Shown here: positions 57,280-64,000 of the stretch, piece by piece
Position numbering within the stretch: the stretch's first letter is position 1
Layout of the letters: the number at the start of each line of letters is the position of its first letter
Source of the DNA: Marinobacter antarcticus
GTDB lineage: Bacteria > Pseudomonadota > Gammaproteobacteria > Pseudomonadales > Oleiphilaceae
Direction: 5' to 3'
Length of the DNA: 64,000 bases
Assembly: GCF_900142385.1 (NCBI RefSeq)
Contig: NZ_FRAQ01000003.1
Location: forward strand, 1-64,000
Translations under genes and position numbers: made by a program
The notes under the pieces: generated by a model
What the model saw: the letters and a program-made list of their open reading frames with translations, nothing else
What the model was told of the DNA's origin: nothing
The model's database searches: none

Positions 57280-57854
57280 AGGTTCCGGTTTTTCCTCTCA
57301 ACTCGGTTGTACTGCCCGGTGGCAGGATTCCGCTGCAGCTGTTCGAGCCGCGCTATATAGATATGCTGACCCGTTGCATGAAGGGTGATCAAGGTTTTGT
57401 TATAACCTTGTTGCGTGATGGGGCAGAAACCGGTCGCGTGGCGTCTTTTTATGAGACCGGCACTTACGTGCGCATTATCGATTTTCAGCAGTTGGACAAC
57501 GGGTTGCTGGGAATTACCGTGGAGGGTGAGGCCAAGGTTTCCATTACCCGCACCTGGCAGCAGAATGACGGGTTAAATCTCTGCGAGATGGTGTTTTTGC
57601 CGGTAGAAGTCTCGGGAAGTATTCCTACTGCTTTTTATGAGTTGCCATCAGTGTTGCGTGCGCTTTTCCGGCATCCGGTCATCCAAGAGCTGGGCATGAG
57701 CGTGGATTATGAGGATGCCCGGGATGTCAGCTGGCGGCTGACTGAGCTACTACCTCTGGACAAGCAGGAAAAGCAGCATCTCATGGAGATGCAAGATCCT
57801 ATAGCGCGCCTGAGCCGCTTGCAGGGGCTGCTTGAAGCCCTCGAAGAGGGCTGA
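57276..57854 (+). CDS. LON peptidase N-terminal (substrate-binding) domain protein
   Basis: The 192-residue protein matches the Lon N-terminal domain: VFPLNSVVLPGGRIPLQLFEPRYIDML, and continues to a C-terminal helical part (LLPLDKQEKQHLMEMQDPIARLSRLQGLLE). The ATPase and protease parts of Lon are absent. It begins within the HDOD gene stop, so the two are co-translated. The role is unknown. Confidence 0.9.
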   Translation: MKVPVFPLNSVVLPGGRIPLQLFEPRYIDMLTRCMKGDQGFVITLLRDGAETGRVASFYETGTYVRIIDFQQLDNGLLGITVEGEAKVSITRTWQQNDGLNLCEMVFLPVEVSGSIPTAFYELPSVLRALFRHPVIQELGMSVDYEDARDVSWRLTELLPLDKQEKQHLMEMQDPIARLSRLQGLLEALEEG

Positions 57855-57865
57855 TGCTGATGGCA

Positions 57866-59317
57866 TCAGGAGGCTGGCGCATAATGCTGTATGGCATCTG
57901 GCCACATGAGCCAGATGTAACTGCCGCTGAACGCCAGCCAGACTAATGCTGCCGAAATGGTCACTATATCCGGAGCGATAGGAACCCGGTCAAACCGGCT
58001 GAAACTGGCTCGTGTTGCGCCGGTGATCGCCAGCCCCAGCAACAGCCCCCCTACGATATCGCTGAACCAGTGTACGCCCAGATAAAGCCGGCTGACGGCC
58101 ACCGGAATCAGCGGTAACGAGAGCATAATGTAAGCCTGCCAGCGTTTGCGGTTGCGGGCTTCAGCTGCCACAAAACTGGCCAACAGCGTAACAAATACCG
58201 TGATGCCTGCAGTATGGCCGCTGGGAAAGGAGCCGGATGACGGTGGGTTTACAACCTGATCCGGGCGTACAGCGCCAATGGCGGATTTCAGACCCCAGAC
58301 CAGCACAATGGTCATAACGGCAGCCAGCAGGATGTGAACGGCGGCAGCGTAGTGCCCCCGGAACGCCAGTGCCAGACAGGCCAGTATAGCTGCGGTTGCG
58401 AGAACTGGAGGGTCGCCCAGAAGTGTGGCGGCAATAGCAGGTGCATCAAATAATGGCTGGCGTAAATCGTTGAACCACTGCATTGCCAGTTGATCGAAAG
58501 GCTCAATCACTGCAGTCATGGTTGCCAGCTGGCCCCAGAGTATAAACAGGGCAAAAGCACCCAGGGCAAGCATTAGAGAGGCCAGCGGAAACTCTCCCTC
58601 ATGTGCTGGGCGCTCATTGGTATAAAGGCGCCAGAAGCGATGGGTTGCCTCATACTGCGCCATCTGCCGCTGCAGCCAGAGATAAATTCGGCTGTCTTCG
58701 GCGAGGCCGAGCTGGAAGCGAAAGAGGACGACGTAGATCGCCGCCAGAGTCGCAAGACTGATGCCGGTAACCAGGTAAAAATGAGCGGGTGGCGGTACCT
58801 CGCTCGCTAATGCGCTACCCACCAGAAATCCCGGCAAAATATAAACCGGTGCCCAGCCGATGGCCGACCCGATGTTGAATGCCAGAAAGCGGCGCCAAGG
58901 CATCAGAAGAGCGCCGGCTATCACCGGAATCATCGGTCGGATAGGCCCTACGAAGCGTCCGATAATGACGCTCTTGCCGCCATGACTGCGGAAGAAGCGC
59001 TCGCCTTTGTTGACTAGCTCAGGGTGACGGTTAAACGGCCACACGCTTGTTAGCCGGCCCTGGAAAAGCCTGCCGATCGCAAAACTTGCTGTGTCCCCCG
59101 CGATCGCCCCTAGCCCGGCCCATACCAGTGTCGCCATCAGAGGCATGCCAATCTGGGCGGCCAGCGCGGCAATGGCGAACAGCAACGCAACACCGGGCAC
59201 AATAATGCCCGCAACCGCCAGGGATTCAATAAACGCGGTGCTGAACAGTGCTATTGATAACCATCCCGGATTGGCACTCAGCCACGCGGTCAAATCCGTA
59301 AGCCAAGCGCTGCTCAT
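57866..59317 (-). CDS. DedA-PAP2 fusion: DedA family membrane protein with phosphatase PAP2 domain
   Basis: The 483-residue protein has a DedA/VTT domain (about 15-200: FIESLAVAGIIVPGVALLF, ARFVGPIRPMIPVIAG-type GRFVGPIRPMIPV) and a PAP2 phosphatase domain (about 250-440) with KSAIGAVRPDQV, PSSGSFPSGHTAG and SRLYLGVHWFSD, all three catalytic motifs. DedA proteins include undecaprenyl-phosphate flippases and PAP2 enzymes dephosphorylate undecaprenyl diphosphate, so a lipid-carrier recycling role is plausible. It follows two degenerate-GGDEF genes in one operon. Confidence 0.93.
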   Translation of the reverse strand: MSSAWLTDLTAWLSANPGWLSIALFSTAFIESLAVAGIIVPGVALLFAIAALAAQIGMPLMATLVWAGLGAIAGDTASFAIGRLFQGRLTSVWPFNRHPELVNKGERFFRSHGGKSVIIGRFVGPIRPMIPVIAGALLMPWRRFLAFNIGSAIGWAPVYILPGFLVGSALASEVPPPAHFYLVTGISLATLAAIYVVLFRFQLGLAEDSRIYLWLQRQMAQYEATHRFWRLYTNERPAHEGEFPLASLMLALGAFALFILWGQLATMTAVIEPFDQLAMQWFNDLRQPLFDAPAIAATLLGDPPVLATAAILACLALAFRGHYAAAVHILLAAVMTIVLVWGLKSAIGAVRPDQVVNPPSSGSFPSGHTAGITVFVTLLASFVAAEARNRKRWQAYIMLSLPLIPVAVSRLYLGVHWFSDIVGGLLLGLAITGATRASFSRFDRVPIAPDIVTISAALVWLAFSGSYIWLMWPDAIQHYAPAS

Positions 59318-60312
59318 GTCCGGAGCATCTCTCCCGGGCTGAACCAGGCCGAGTCAGCCCCGCGCCGGCGGGCTTCGAGCATGGCCTGATGCGCACGTTT
59401 GCGCAGAGTATCGGTGCGGGTGTCGCTGTTGCCCCGGGTTGTGCAGCCCAGGCTTACCGTGGCCTTGCCGATCACCGGCCAGTGATTTTCGGAGATGGTG
59501 CGCCTTATACGTTCAGCGATCACGCGCACGCCTTCTTCCGGAGTGAACGGGAGGATCAGGAAGAACTCTGAATCATTCAGCGTATACAGTGTGTCGCCGG
59601 CACGAATCACTCCGAACAGGTGCTGGGTCATATTGCAGAATAACCCCTGCATACCAGGTTTGCCGTGGAGGTCAGCCGCCTCGTCAGCGTAATCTATGGC
59701 CAGGTTGATCACCGAGAGACTGTGGCCGGTGGCAATTGCCCTGCTGATTTCTTTCTGCAGCGTCTCATCAAGAAAGCGAGCGTTGTGGGCGCCCGTAACC
59801 GGATCGGTAATGGCAAGATCCTCGGCAGACTGTGCCATGTGATCGTAATGCCATATATAAAGTGCCGCGACAGTCAGGACAATGAGCAAACCGCTGAGAG
59901 CCGTGAGGGCATCTGCTGGAGGCTGATTTATAAAGAGCAGAATCGCCGTGGGGGTAAGCAGAAGCAGGGACAGCATCAGCGCTTGGCGAAGCGGCAGTAT
60001 CAGCAGGTTAAGTACCAGTAACGGCATGGCCCAGTGGGTAATGCCTGTGCTGTTCATTGTAAGCATGGCAGCCAGTAGGCCGCTGTTCAGGCCGGAGAGA
60101 ATAACCAGGTGACCAGGCGCAGAGAGCTGGTGCCTGCGGCTCAGAAAAGTATAGGCGACGCCCGCAAGAGTCAGGGCAGCCATACCGGAAGCCAGATAGA
60201 AAAGCTCGTAAAAACCATAGCGAAGGTTTTGCAGGGCCAGAGTAAAAATAAACAGGGTGGCAAGGCCGTAGCCAACGCTGTGTGTCCAGGTTCTCAGCCG
60301 GGTTTCTGTCAT
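59314..60312 (-). CDS. Six-helix membrane protein with degenerate GGDEF domain
   Basis: The 332-residue protein has about six membrane helices (about 15-153) and a C-terminal GGDEF-fold domain (about 165-325). The active-site motif is NDSEF at residues 246-250, where active diguanylate cyclases have GG(D/E)EF, and the first metal and loop segment is LAIDYADEAADLHGKPG. Catalysis is therefore unlikely. It overlaps the DedA-PAP2 gene and the next GGDEF gene by four bases each, so the three genes form one operon. Confidence 0.9.
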   Translation of the reverse strand: MTETRLRTWTHSVGYGLATLFIFTLALQNLRYGFYELFYLASGMAALTLAGVAYTFLSRRHQLSAPGHLVILSGLNSGLLAAMLTMNSTGITHWAMPLLVLNLLILPLRQALMLSLLLLTPTAILLFINQPPADALTALSGLLIVLTVAALYIWHYDHMAQSAEDLAITDPVTGAHNARFLDETLQKEISRAIATGHSLSVINLAIDYADEAADLHGKPGMQGLFCNMTQHLFGVIRAGDTLYTLNDSEFFLILPFTPEEGVRVIAERIRRTISENHWPVIGKATVSLGCTTRGNSDTRTDTLRKRAHQAMLEARRRGADSAWFSPGEMLRT

Positions 60313-61322
60313 GGCGCAGATCCTTCCGCACGTGGCTGAGTGGGGGTGGTGGGTTTCCAGGCGCTGTAGGCCTGAGTACGATTGCCGCCCTGTTGCTGCG
60401 CGCGGCGCAGTGCGTTAGCTGCACTCTGCTGCAGGCTGTCTGCATCGTCGCCGATGTTCAGGCCGGCGATACCGGTGCTGACGGTCAGGTTCATGCCGTG
60501 GGCCTCAAGTAGAGCGCCAAGCCCTTTACGAATCGTTTCGGCTCGGGTGATGGCCTCATGGGTGGCTATGCCCGGTAAAATCACTAGAAACTGCAGGTCT
60601 GCCGCCCGGTAGTAGGTGTCGAAATCCCGTAGCTGAGAGTGCAGGAAACGGCCGATTCTTGGAAGAATCGAGCGGATATCTTCGTCCGGGTCGTTGTCAC
60701 TTGCATGGGCGTCAAGACCAATCATGATGATGGACATATCGGTTCCCTCGCGCTCGCTCCGCTGGATTTCCTTGTGCAGGTCTGCAGAAAGATATTCGCG
60801 GCTGGCGGCCTGAGTGAGTTCGTCTGTTCGCCTCAAGGGCGCCAGTTGGCGGGTTTTGTATTCGCGCAGGAATATCAGCACAGCAGAAAGAAGAATGGTC
60901 AGCAGAAGCGCACTGATCATCTGGTGGCGATCAGCAATGCCTTCGGCCCATTGGGCTGCGGCCATCGCAAGAACTACAATGACCACGGTTATCAGGGTTG
61001 CGATTCCGCGGGGAACCAGTGCAAACGCAACCAGTACAAGCCCGTAGAGCCAATGGCTGAGTGCCCAGGGCCCTGTCCAGAAACTGGTTATCAACAACAA
61101 TATCAGCGTTGCGAAAAACAGTTTCTGAAGGGTTGGCCAGGGGCTGGTTCCGCGCCCCGGGTGGAAGTTGCGTCCGCTGAGAATAACACCGGCCGCAGCT
61201 GCTGCGCTGGCCGCAGTAAGCGGCTCTCCGAGTATGGCGCACAGAACGGCTATGGCCACGAAAACGGCGAGGCTGGTGCGTGATAACCGGGTCAGCAAAA
61301 ACTTTTCGGCCGTCTGGGCCAT
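60309..61322 (-). CDS. Membrane protein with degenerate GGDEF domain (second of a pair)
   Basis: The 337-residue protein has several membrane helices (about 15-152) and a GGDEF-fold domain (about 165-335). The DxLTGLxNR-type lead is DELTQAASREYL, and the signature site reads ADLQF at 241-245 in the place of GGDEF. It is predicted to be inactive as a cyclase. The ATG at 61322 follows AAGGAC; an in-frame start further upstream lacks support. It is the first gene of the three-gene operon. Confidence 0.9.
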   Translation of the reverse strand: MAQTAEKFLLTRLSRTSLAVFVAIAVLCAILGEPLTAASAAAAAGVILSGRNFHPGRGTSPWPTLQKLFFATLILLLITSFWTGPWALSHWLYGLVLVAFALVPRGIATLITVVIVVLAMAAAQWAEGIADRHQMISALLLTILLSAVLIFLREYKTRQLAPLRRTDELTQAASREYLSADLHKEIQRSEREGTDMSIIMIGLDAHASDNDPDEDIRSILPRIGRFLHSQLRDFDTYYRAADLQFLVILPGIATHEAITRAETIRKGLGALLEAHGMNLTVSTGIAGLNIGDDADSLQQSAANALRRAQQQGGNRTQAYSAWKPTTPTQPRAEGSAP

Positions 61323-61455
61323 GGTATTCGTCCTTTTTCGGAGTTCCCATTGTACCGCAGCGGTATAATATCTGTTTGGGGTGCGTACTTGAAACGGGAA
61401 AGGTAAAGTTAGTCTCTTATTCCTGAATTCTGGCAAAAACACATAAGGTAAAGGG

Positions 61456-62712
61456 ATGGATATTGCAGCTTATATGACCGACGTCGGGCAGCAGGCCCGG
61501 GCAGCGGCAACACTCATTGCCCGCTCTACAACAGAGGTGCGGAACCGTGCGCTCCTGGCGACTGCCGAAGCGTTGGATGCTGCCCGGAGTGACTTGGCCG
61601 AGGCAAACGCACTCGATCTTGCCGGCGGGCGGGAAAGCGGTCTGGATGCTGCAATGCTGGATCGGCTCGAGCTCACGCCCGCACGCGTCGATGCCATGAT
61701 TGAGGGGCTCCGCCAGGTTGCCTCCTTGCCCGACCCCATTGGTGTAATTACCGACATGACCTACCGTCCCTCCGGTATTCAGGTGGGCAAAATGCGCGTG
61801 CCTCTGGGTGTTATCGGCATTATCTATGAGTCCCGTCCCAATGTAACGGTTGAGGCTGCAAGTCTTTGCCTGAAGTCTGGCAATGCCGCTATTTTGCGCG
61901 GAGGGTCCGAGTCCATTCATTCCAATCAGGCCATTGCTTTGTGTCTGGCGCGTGGGCTCGCAGAGGCCGGTTTGCCGGAAACGGCAGTGCAGGTTGTCAA
62001 AACCACCGAACGGGCAGCTGTCGGCGAATTGATTACCATGCCGGATTACGTGGATGTGATTGTGCCCAGAGGAGGAAAGGGGTTGATTGAACGAATCAGC
62101 CGGGACGCGCGGGTGCCGGTTATCAAGCATCTTGATGGCGTGTGTCATGTTTATATCGACAGCCATGCCGATCCGGAAAAGGCATTGAGCGTCGCTGTTA
62201 ATGCCAAAACTCACCGCTACGGCACCTGCAACACTATGGAAACTCTTTTGGTAGACAAGGAAATCGCAGCTGACATGCTGCCGTTGCTGGGCTCGGCTTT
62301 TATTGAAAAGGGTGTTGAGCTGCGTGGGTGCGAGCAGACCCGGGAAGTTCTTACAGATATAAAAGCTGCCACGGAAGCAGACTGGGAGGAAGAGTACCTG
62401 GCTCCCGTGCTTGCCATTCGCGTGGTGGATGGGCTGGATGGAGCCATCGAGCACATCAACCGTTACAGTTCCCAGCATACAGACAGCATTATCACGGAGA
62501 ACTACACCCGTGCCCGGCGCTTTATCACAGAAGTGGATTCGAGTTCGGTGATGGTCAATGCCTCCACTCGCCTTGCTGATGGCTTCGAGTATGGCCTGGG
62601 CGCCGAGATTGGTATCTCCACAGACAAAATACACGCTCGTGGCCCGGTCGGGCTCGAGGGGCTGACCTCACAGAAATACGTGGTGTTTGGCGATGGTCAC
62701 ATCCGGGCCTGA
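61456..62712 (+). CDS. proA: Glutamate-5-semialdehyde dehydrogenase (gamma-glutamyl phosphate reductase)
   Basis: The 418-residue enzyme reduces gamma-glutamyl phosphate in proline synthesis. It shows the catalytic Cys in [15 protein letters not shown] and [18 protein letters not shown] C-terminal motif ([12 protein letters not shown]). A perfect TATAAT at 61364-61369 lies upstream, with a poor -35. proB is not in the window. It is coupled to nadD by TGATG, as in related genomes. Confidence 0.96.
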   Translation: MDIAAYMTDVGQQARAAATLIARSTTEVRNRALLATAEALDAARSDLAEANALDLAGGRESGLDAAMLDRLELTPARVDAMIEGLRQVASLPDPIGVITDMTYRPSGIQVGKMRVPLGVIGIIYESRPNVTVEAASLCLKSGNAAILRGGSESIHSNQAIALCLARGLAEAGLPETAVQVVKTTERAAVGELITMPDYVDVIVPRGGKGLIERISRDARVPVIKHLDGVCHVYIDSHADPEKALSVAVNAKTHRYGTCNTMETLLVDKEIAADMLPLLGSAFIEKGVELRGCEQTREVLTDIKAATEADWEEEYLAPVLAIRVVDGLDGAIEHINRYSSQHTDSIITENYTRARRFITEVDSSSVMVNASTRLADGFEYGLGAEIGISTDKIHARGPVGLEGLTSQKYVVFGDGHIRA

Positions 62713-63368
62713 TGCCGATGCATGTGATTTATGGCGGTACCTTCGACCCGGTGCACCATGGCCACCTGCGCCTTGCGCTGGAGGTCAGTGAGCGGCTCGG
62801 AAACGTGCCTGTTAATCTCGTGCCCTGTCATATCCCGCCTCACCGGGGTGAGACCGGGGCAACGGCGGCGCAACGGCTGCGCCTGCTGGAGCTGGCGATA
62901 GCCGGTGAACCATGCCTGCAAATTGACGACCGCGAACTTCGTAGAGAAGGCGCATCCTATACCGCAGATACTCTGCGCCAGCTGCGTAACGAGCTGGGCG
63001 CAGATGCGCCACTGGTGATGGTGGTAGGCACGGACGCATTTGCCGGCTTTGACCGCTGGCAGGAGTGGCAGCAGATTCCAGGCCTTGCCCACATTATTGT
63101 TGTGCGGCGCCCCGGCACTGCGCTGGATCGGGAAAGTGAGCCGGCCCGTTTGCTGGCAGAACGCGGCGTTGAGAGCGCCGATGCCCTTTGTGGCCAAGCA
63201 TCAGGGCGTGTTCTGGAACTTGATCCACCCTGGCTGGATATCTCCGCAACCGGCATCCGCGAGCGTATTGGAGGCGGCCAGTCACCTCGTTATCTGGTTC
63301 CCGATGCGGTCTGGGCGGAGATTCAGCGAATGGGGCTTTATGGAGCATGCCCAGTGAACAACTTTTAG
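62712..63368 (+). CDS. nadD: Nicotinate-nucleotide adenylyltransferase
   Basis: The 218-residue nucleotidyltransferase makes deamido-NAD from nicotinate mononucleotide. The [15 protein letters not shown] motif is near the start and [11 protein letters not shown] near the C-terminus replaces the ISSTxIR site. The ATG at 62712 overlaps the proA stop; the ATG at 62718 (MHVIYGG) is a possible alternative. It leads to rsfS and rlmH. Confidence 0.96.
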   Translation: MPMHVIYGGTFDPVHHGHLRLALEVSERLGNVPVNLVPCHIPPHRGETGATAAQRLRLLELAIAGEPCLQIDDRELRREGASYTADTLRQLRNELGADAPLVMVVGTDAFAGFDRWQEWQQIPGLAHIIVVRRPGTALDRESEPARLLAERGVESADALCGQASGRVLELDPPWLDISATGIRERIGGGQSPRYLVPDAVWAEIQRMGLYGACPVNNF

Positions 63369-63438
63369 TGTTACAATCGCATTTGAATATGACTTTTCGG
63401 GTGGCCATTCCGGCCGGCACCCGGACAACAGGGTGATT

Positions 63439-63789
63439 ATGCAGGCAGAGCAACTCAAAGATCTGATAGTGCACGCACTTGAAGATGTGAAAGCACAGGA
63501 CATCAGTGTTATTGATGTACGGGATCGCACCAGCGTTACCGACTATATGGTTCTGGCATCCGGAACATCCAATCGCCACGTTAGATCCCTTGCGGATTCC
63601 GTTGCCACTGACGCCAAAGAGCAAGGTGTTCGAGTAGGTAATGTGGAAGGTGGCGGCGGCAGCGACTGGATTCTGGTGGATATGGGCGATGTCGTTGTTC
63701 ATGTAATGATGCCGGCAACCCGTGAGTTTTACGATCTGGAGCGCTTCTGGCGCGATGCACCGGAAGTCGGTGCTGCGGGCAGCGAGTAA
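63439..63789 (+). CDS. rsfS: Ribosome silencing factor RsfS
   Basis: The 116-residue protein carries RsfS motifs [28 protein letters not shown] and [28 protein letters not shown]. It binds L14 and blocks subunit joining in starvation. It starts at the ATG 6 bases after the GTG at 63433 and sits between nadD and rlmH as in most bacteria. Confidence 0.95.
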   Translation: MQAEQLKDLIVHALEDVKAQDISVIDVRDRTSVTDYMVLASGTSNRHVRSLADSVATDAKEQGVRVGNVEGGGGSDWILVDMGDVVVHVMMPATREFYDLERFWRDAPEVGAAGSE

Positions 63790-63791
63790 TC

Positions 63792-64000
63792 ATGCGCTTG
63801 CGCCTGATCTGTGTGGGGCAGAAAATGCCCGACTGGGTCAGTAAGGGCTACGACGATTACGCGCGTCGTATGCCCCCGGAAATGCCTCTTGAGCTGGTAG
63901 AGATTGCCATGCCCCATCGTGGTAAAAACCCCGACATTCCGAGGCTGATGCAGCGCGAGAGCGAGGCAGTACTGGCGGCTGCAGGTTCCAGAGACAGAGT
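63792..64000 (+). CDS. rlmH: 23S rRNA pseudouridine-1915 N3-methyltransferase (partial)
   Basis: The first 69 residues are in the window: MRLRLICVGQKMPDWVSKG and then a helical segment, matching RlmH (about 156 residues). The 3' end lies beyond base 64000. It follows rsfS by two bases. Confidence 0.94.
   Translation, partial: MRLRLICVGQKMPDWVSKGYDDYARRMPPEMPLELVEIAMPHRGKNPDIPRLMQRESEAVLAAAGSRDR

Noticed and set aside
57850..57869. The CTGATGC/GGCATCAG hairpin between the LON-domain gene and the DedA-PAP2 gene as a terminator
   Set aside because: The stem is short and no T run follows on either strand, so I did not list it.
61417..62634. A long open frame of 405 codons on the minus strand opposite proA
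   Set aside because: It lies wholly inside proA, has Cys-, His- and Asn-rich composition unlike real proteins here, and has no recognisable motif. It is a shadow of the plus-strand codon bias.

Overview
The window is chromosomal housekeeping DNA from a gammaproteobacterium. Gene order and protein sequences point to Marinobacter or a close relative: rplM-rpsI-petABC-sspAB as in Pseudomonas-type genomes, a complete dcw cluster ending in lpxC, a DciA-type helicase loader gene beside secA, and a meso-diaminopimelate-type MurE. The genus is an inference from memory; no database was consulted. Nearly every base is coding, base composition looks even, and I see no insertion sequence, prophage, CRISPR array, tRNA or transferred island.

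Layout. 1-350 holds the end of an rRNA operon (23S 3' end, 5S, terminator). 450-5830 carries leuA and then a holD-like gene, rimI, prfC and a TatD-family nuclease, which resembles the enterobacterial holD-rimI-yjjG-prfC neighbourhood. 6040-10909 carries rplM-rpsI, the cytochrome bc1 genes petABC, and sspA-sspB. On the minus strand 13821-10963 come lpoA, yraN and diaA, divergent from rsmI. RNase P RNA (rnpB) follows at about 14906-15263.

From 15478 to 33710 runs the division and cell wall cluster: mraZ-rsmH-ftsL-ftsI-murE-murF-mraY-murD-ftsW-murG-murC-ddlB-ftsQ-ftsA-ftsZ-lpxC. It has mostly overlapping or near-touching genes and a clear promoter plus a four-unit MraZ operator at its head. It makes the lipid II precursor, the septal synthase FtsWI and the Z-ring, and ends with the committed step of lipid A synthesis. 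dciA (minus), an M23 peptidase gene and secA follow.

38394-49081 holds argJ, a Nudix-ThiE-like fusion gene, moaC and ribA on the plus strand, the isoprenoid genes xseB-ispA-dxs on the minus strand, an NRDE gene, then tauE-like, lgt, thyA and folA. The rest holds a DEAD-box helicase gene, a haloalkane-dehalogenase-like gene whose nucleophile is Asn, a small hypothetical gene, an AI-2E family permease gene, a secreted peptidoglycan-binding-like protein gene, ilvD, an HDOD regulator gene with a LON-domain partner, a three-gene minus-strand operon (two membrane proteins with degenerate GGDEF domains and a DedA-PAP2 fusion), and finally proA-nadD-rsfS-rlmH (rlmH cut by the window edge).

I found no clearly novel multi-gene system. 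The points most worth a second look are the long, divergent psi-subunit gene, the dehalogenase-like protein with an Asp-to-Asn nucleophile and its stop codon in a terminator loop, the paired degenerate GGDEF proteins, the MraZ operator, and the PVWY motif in cytochrome b.
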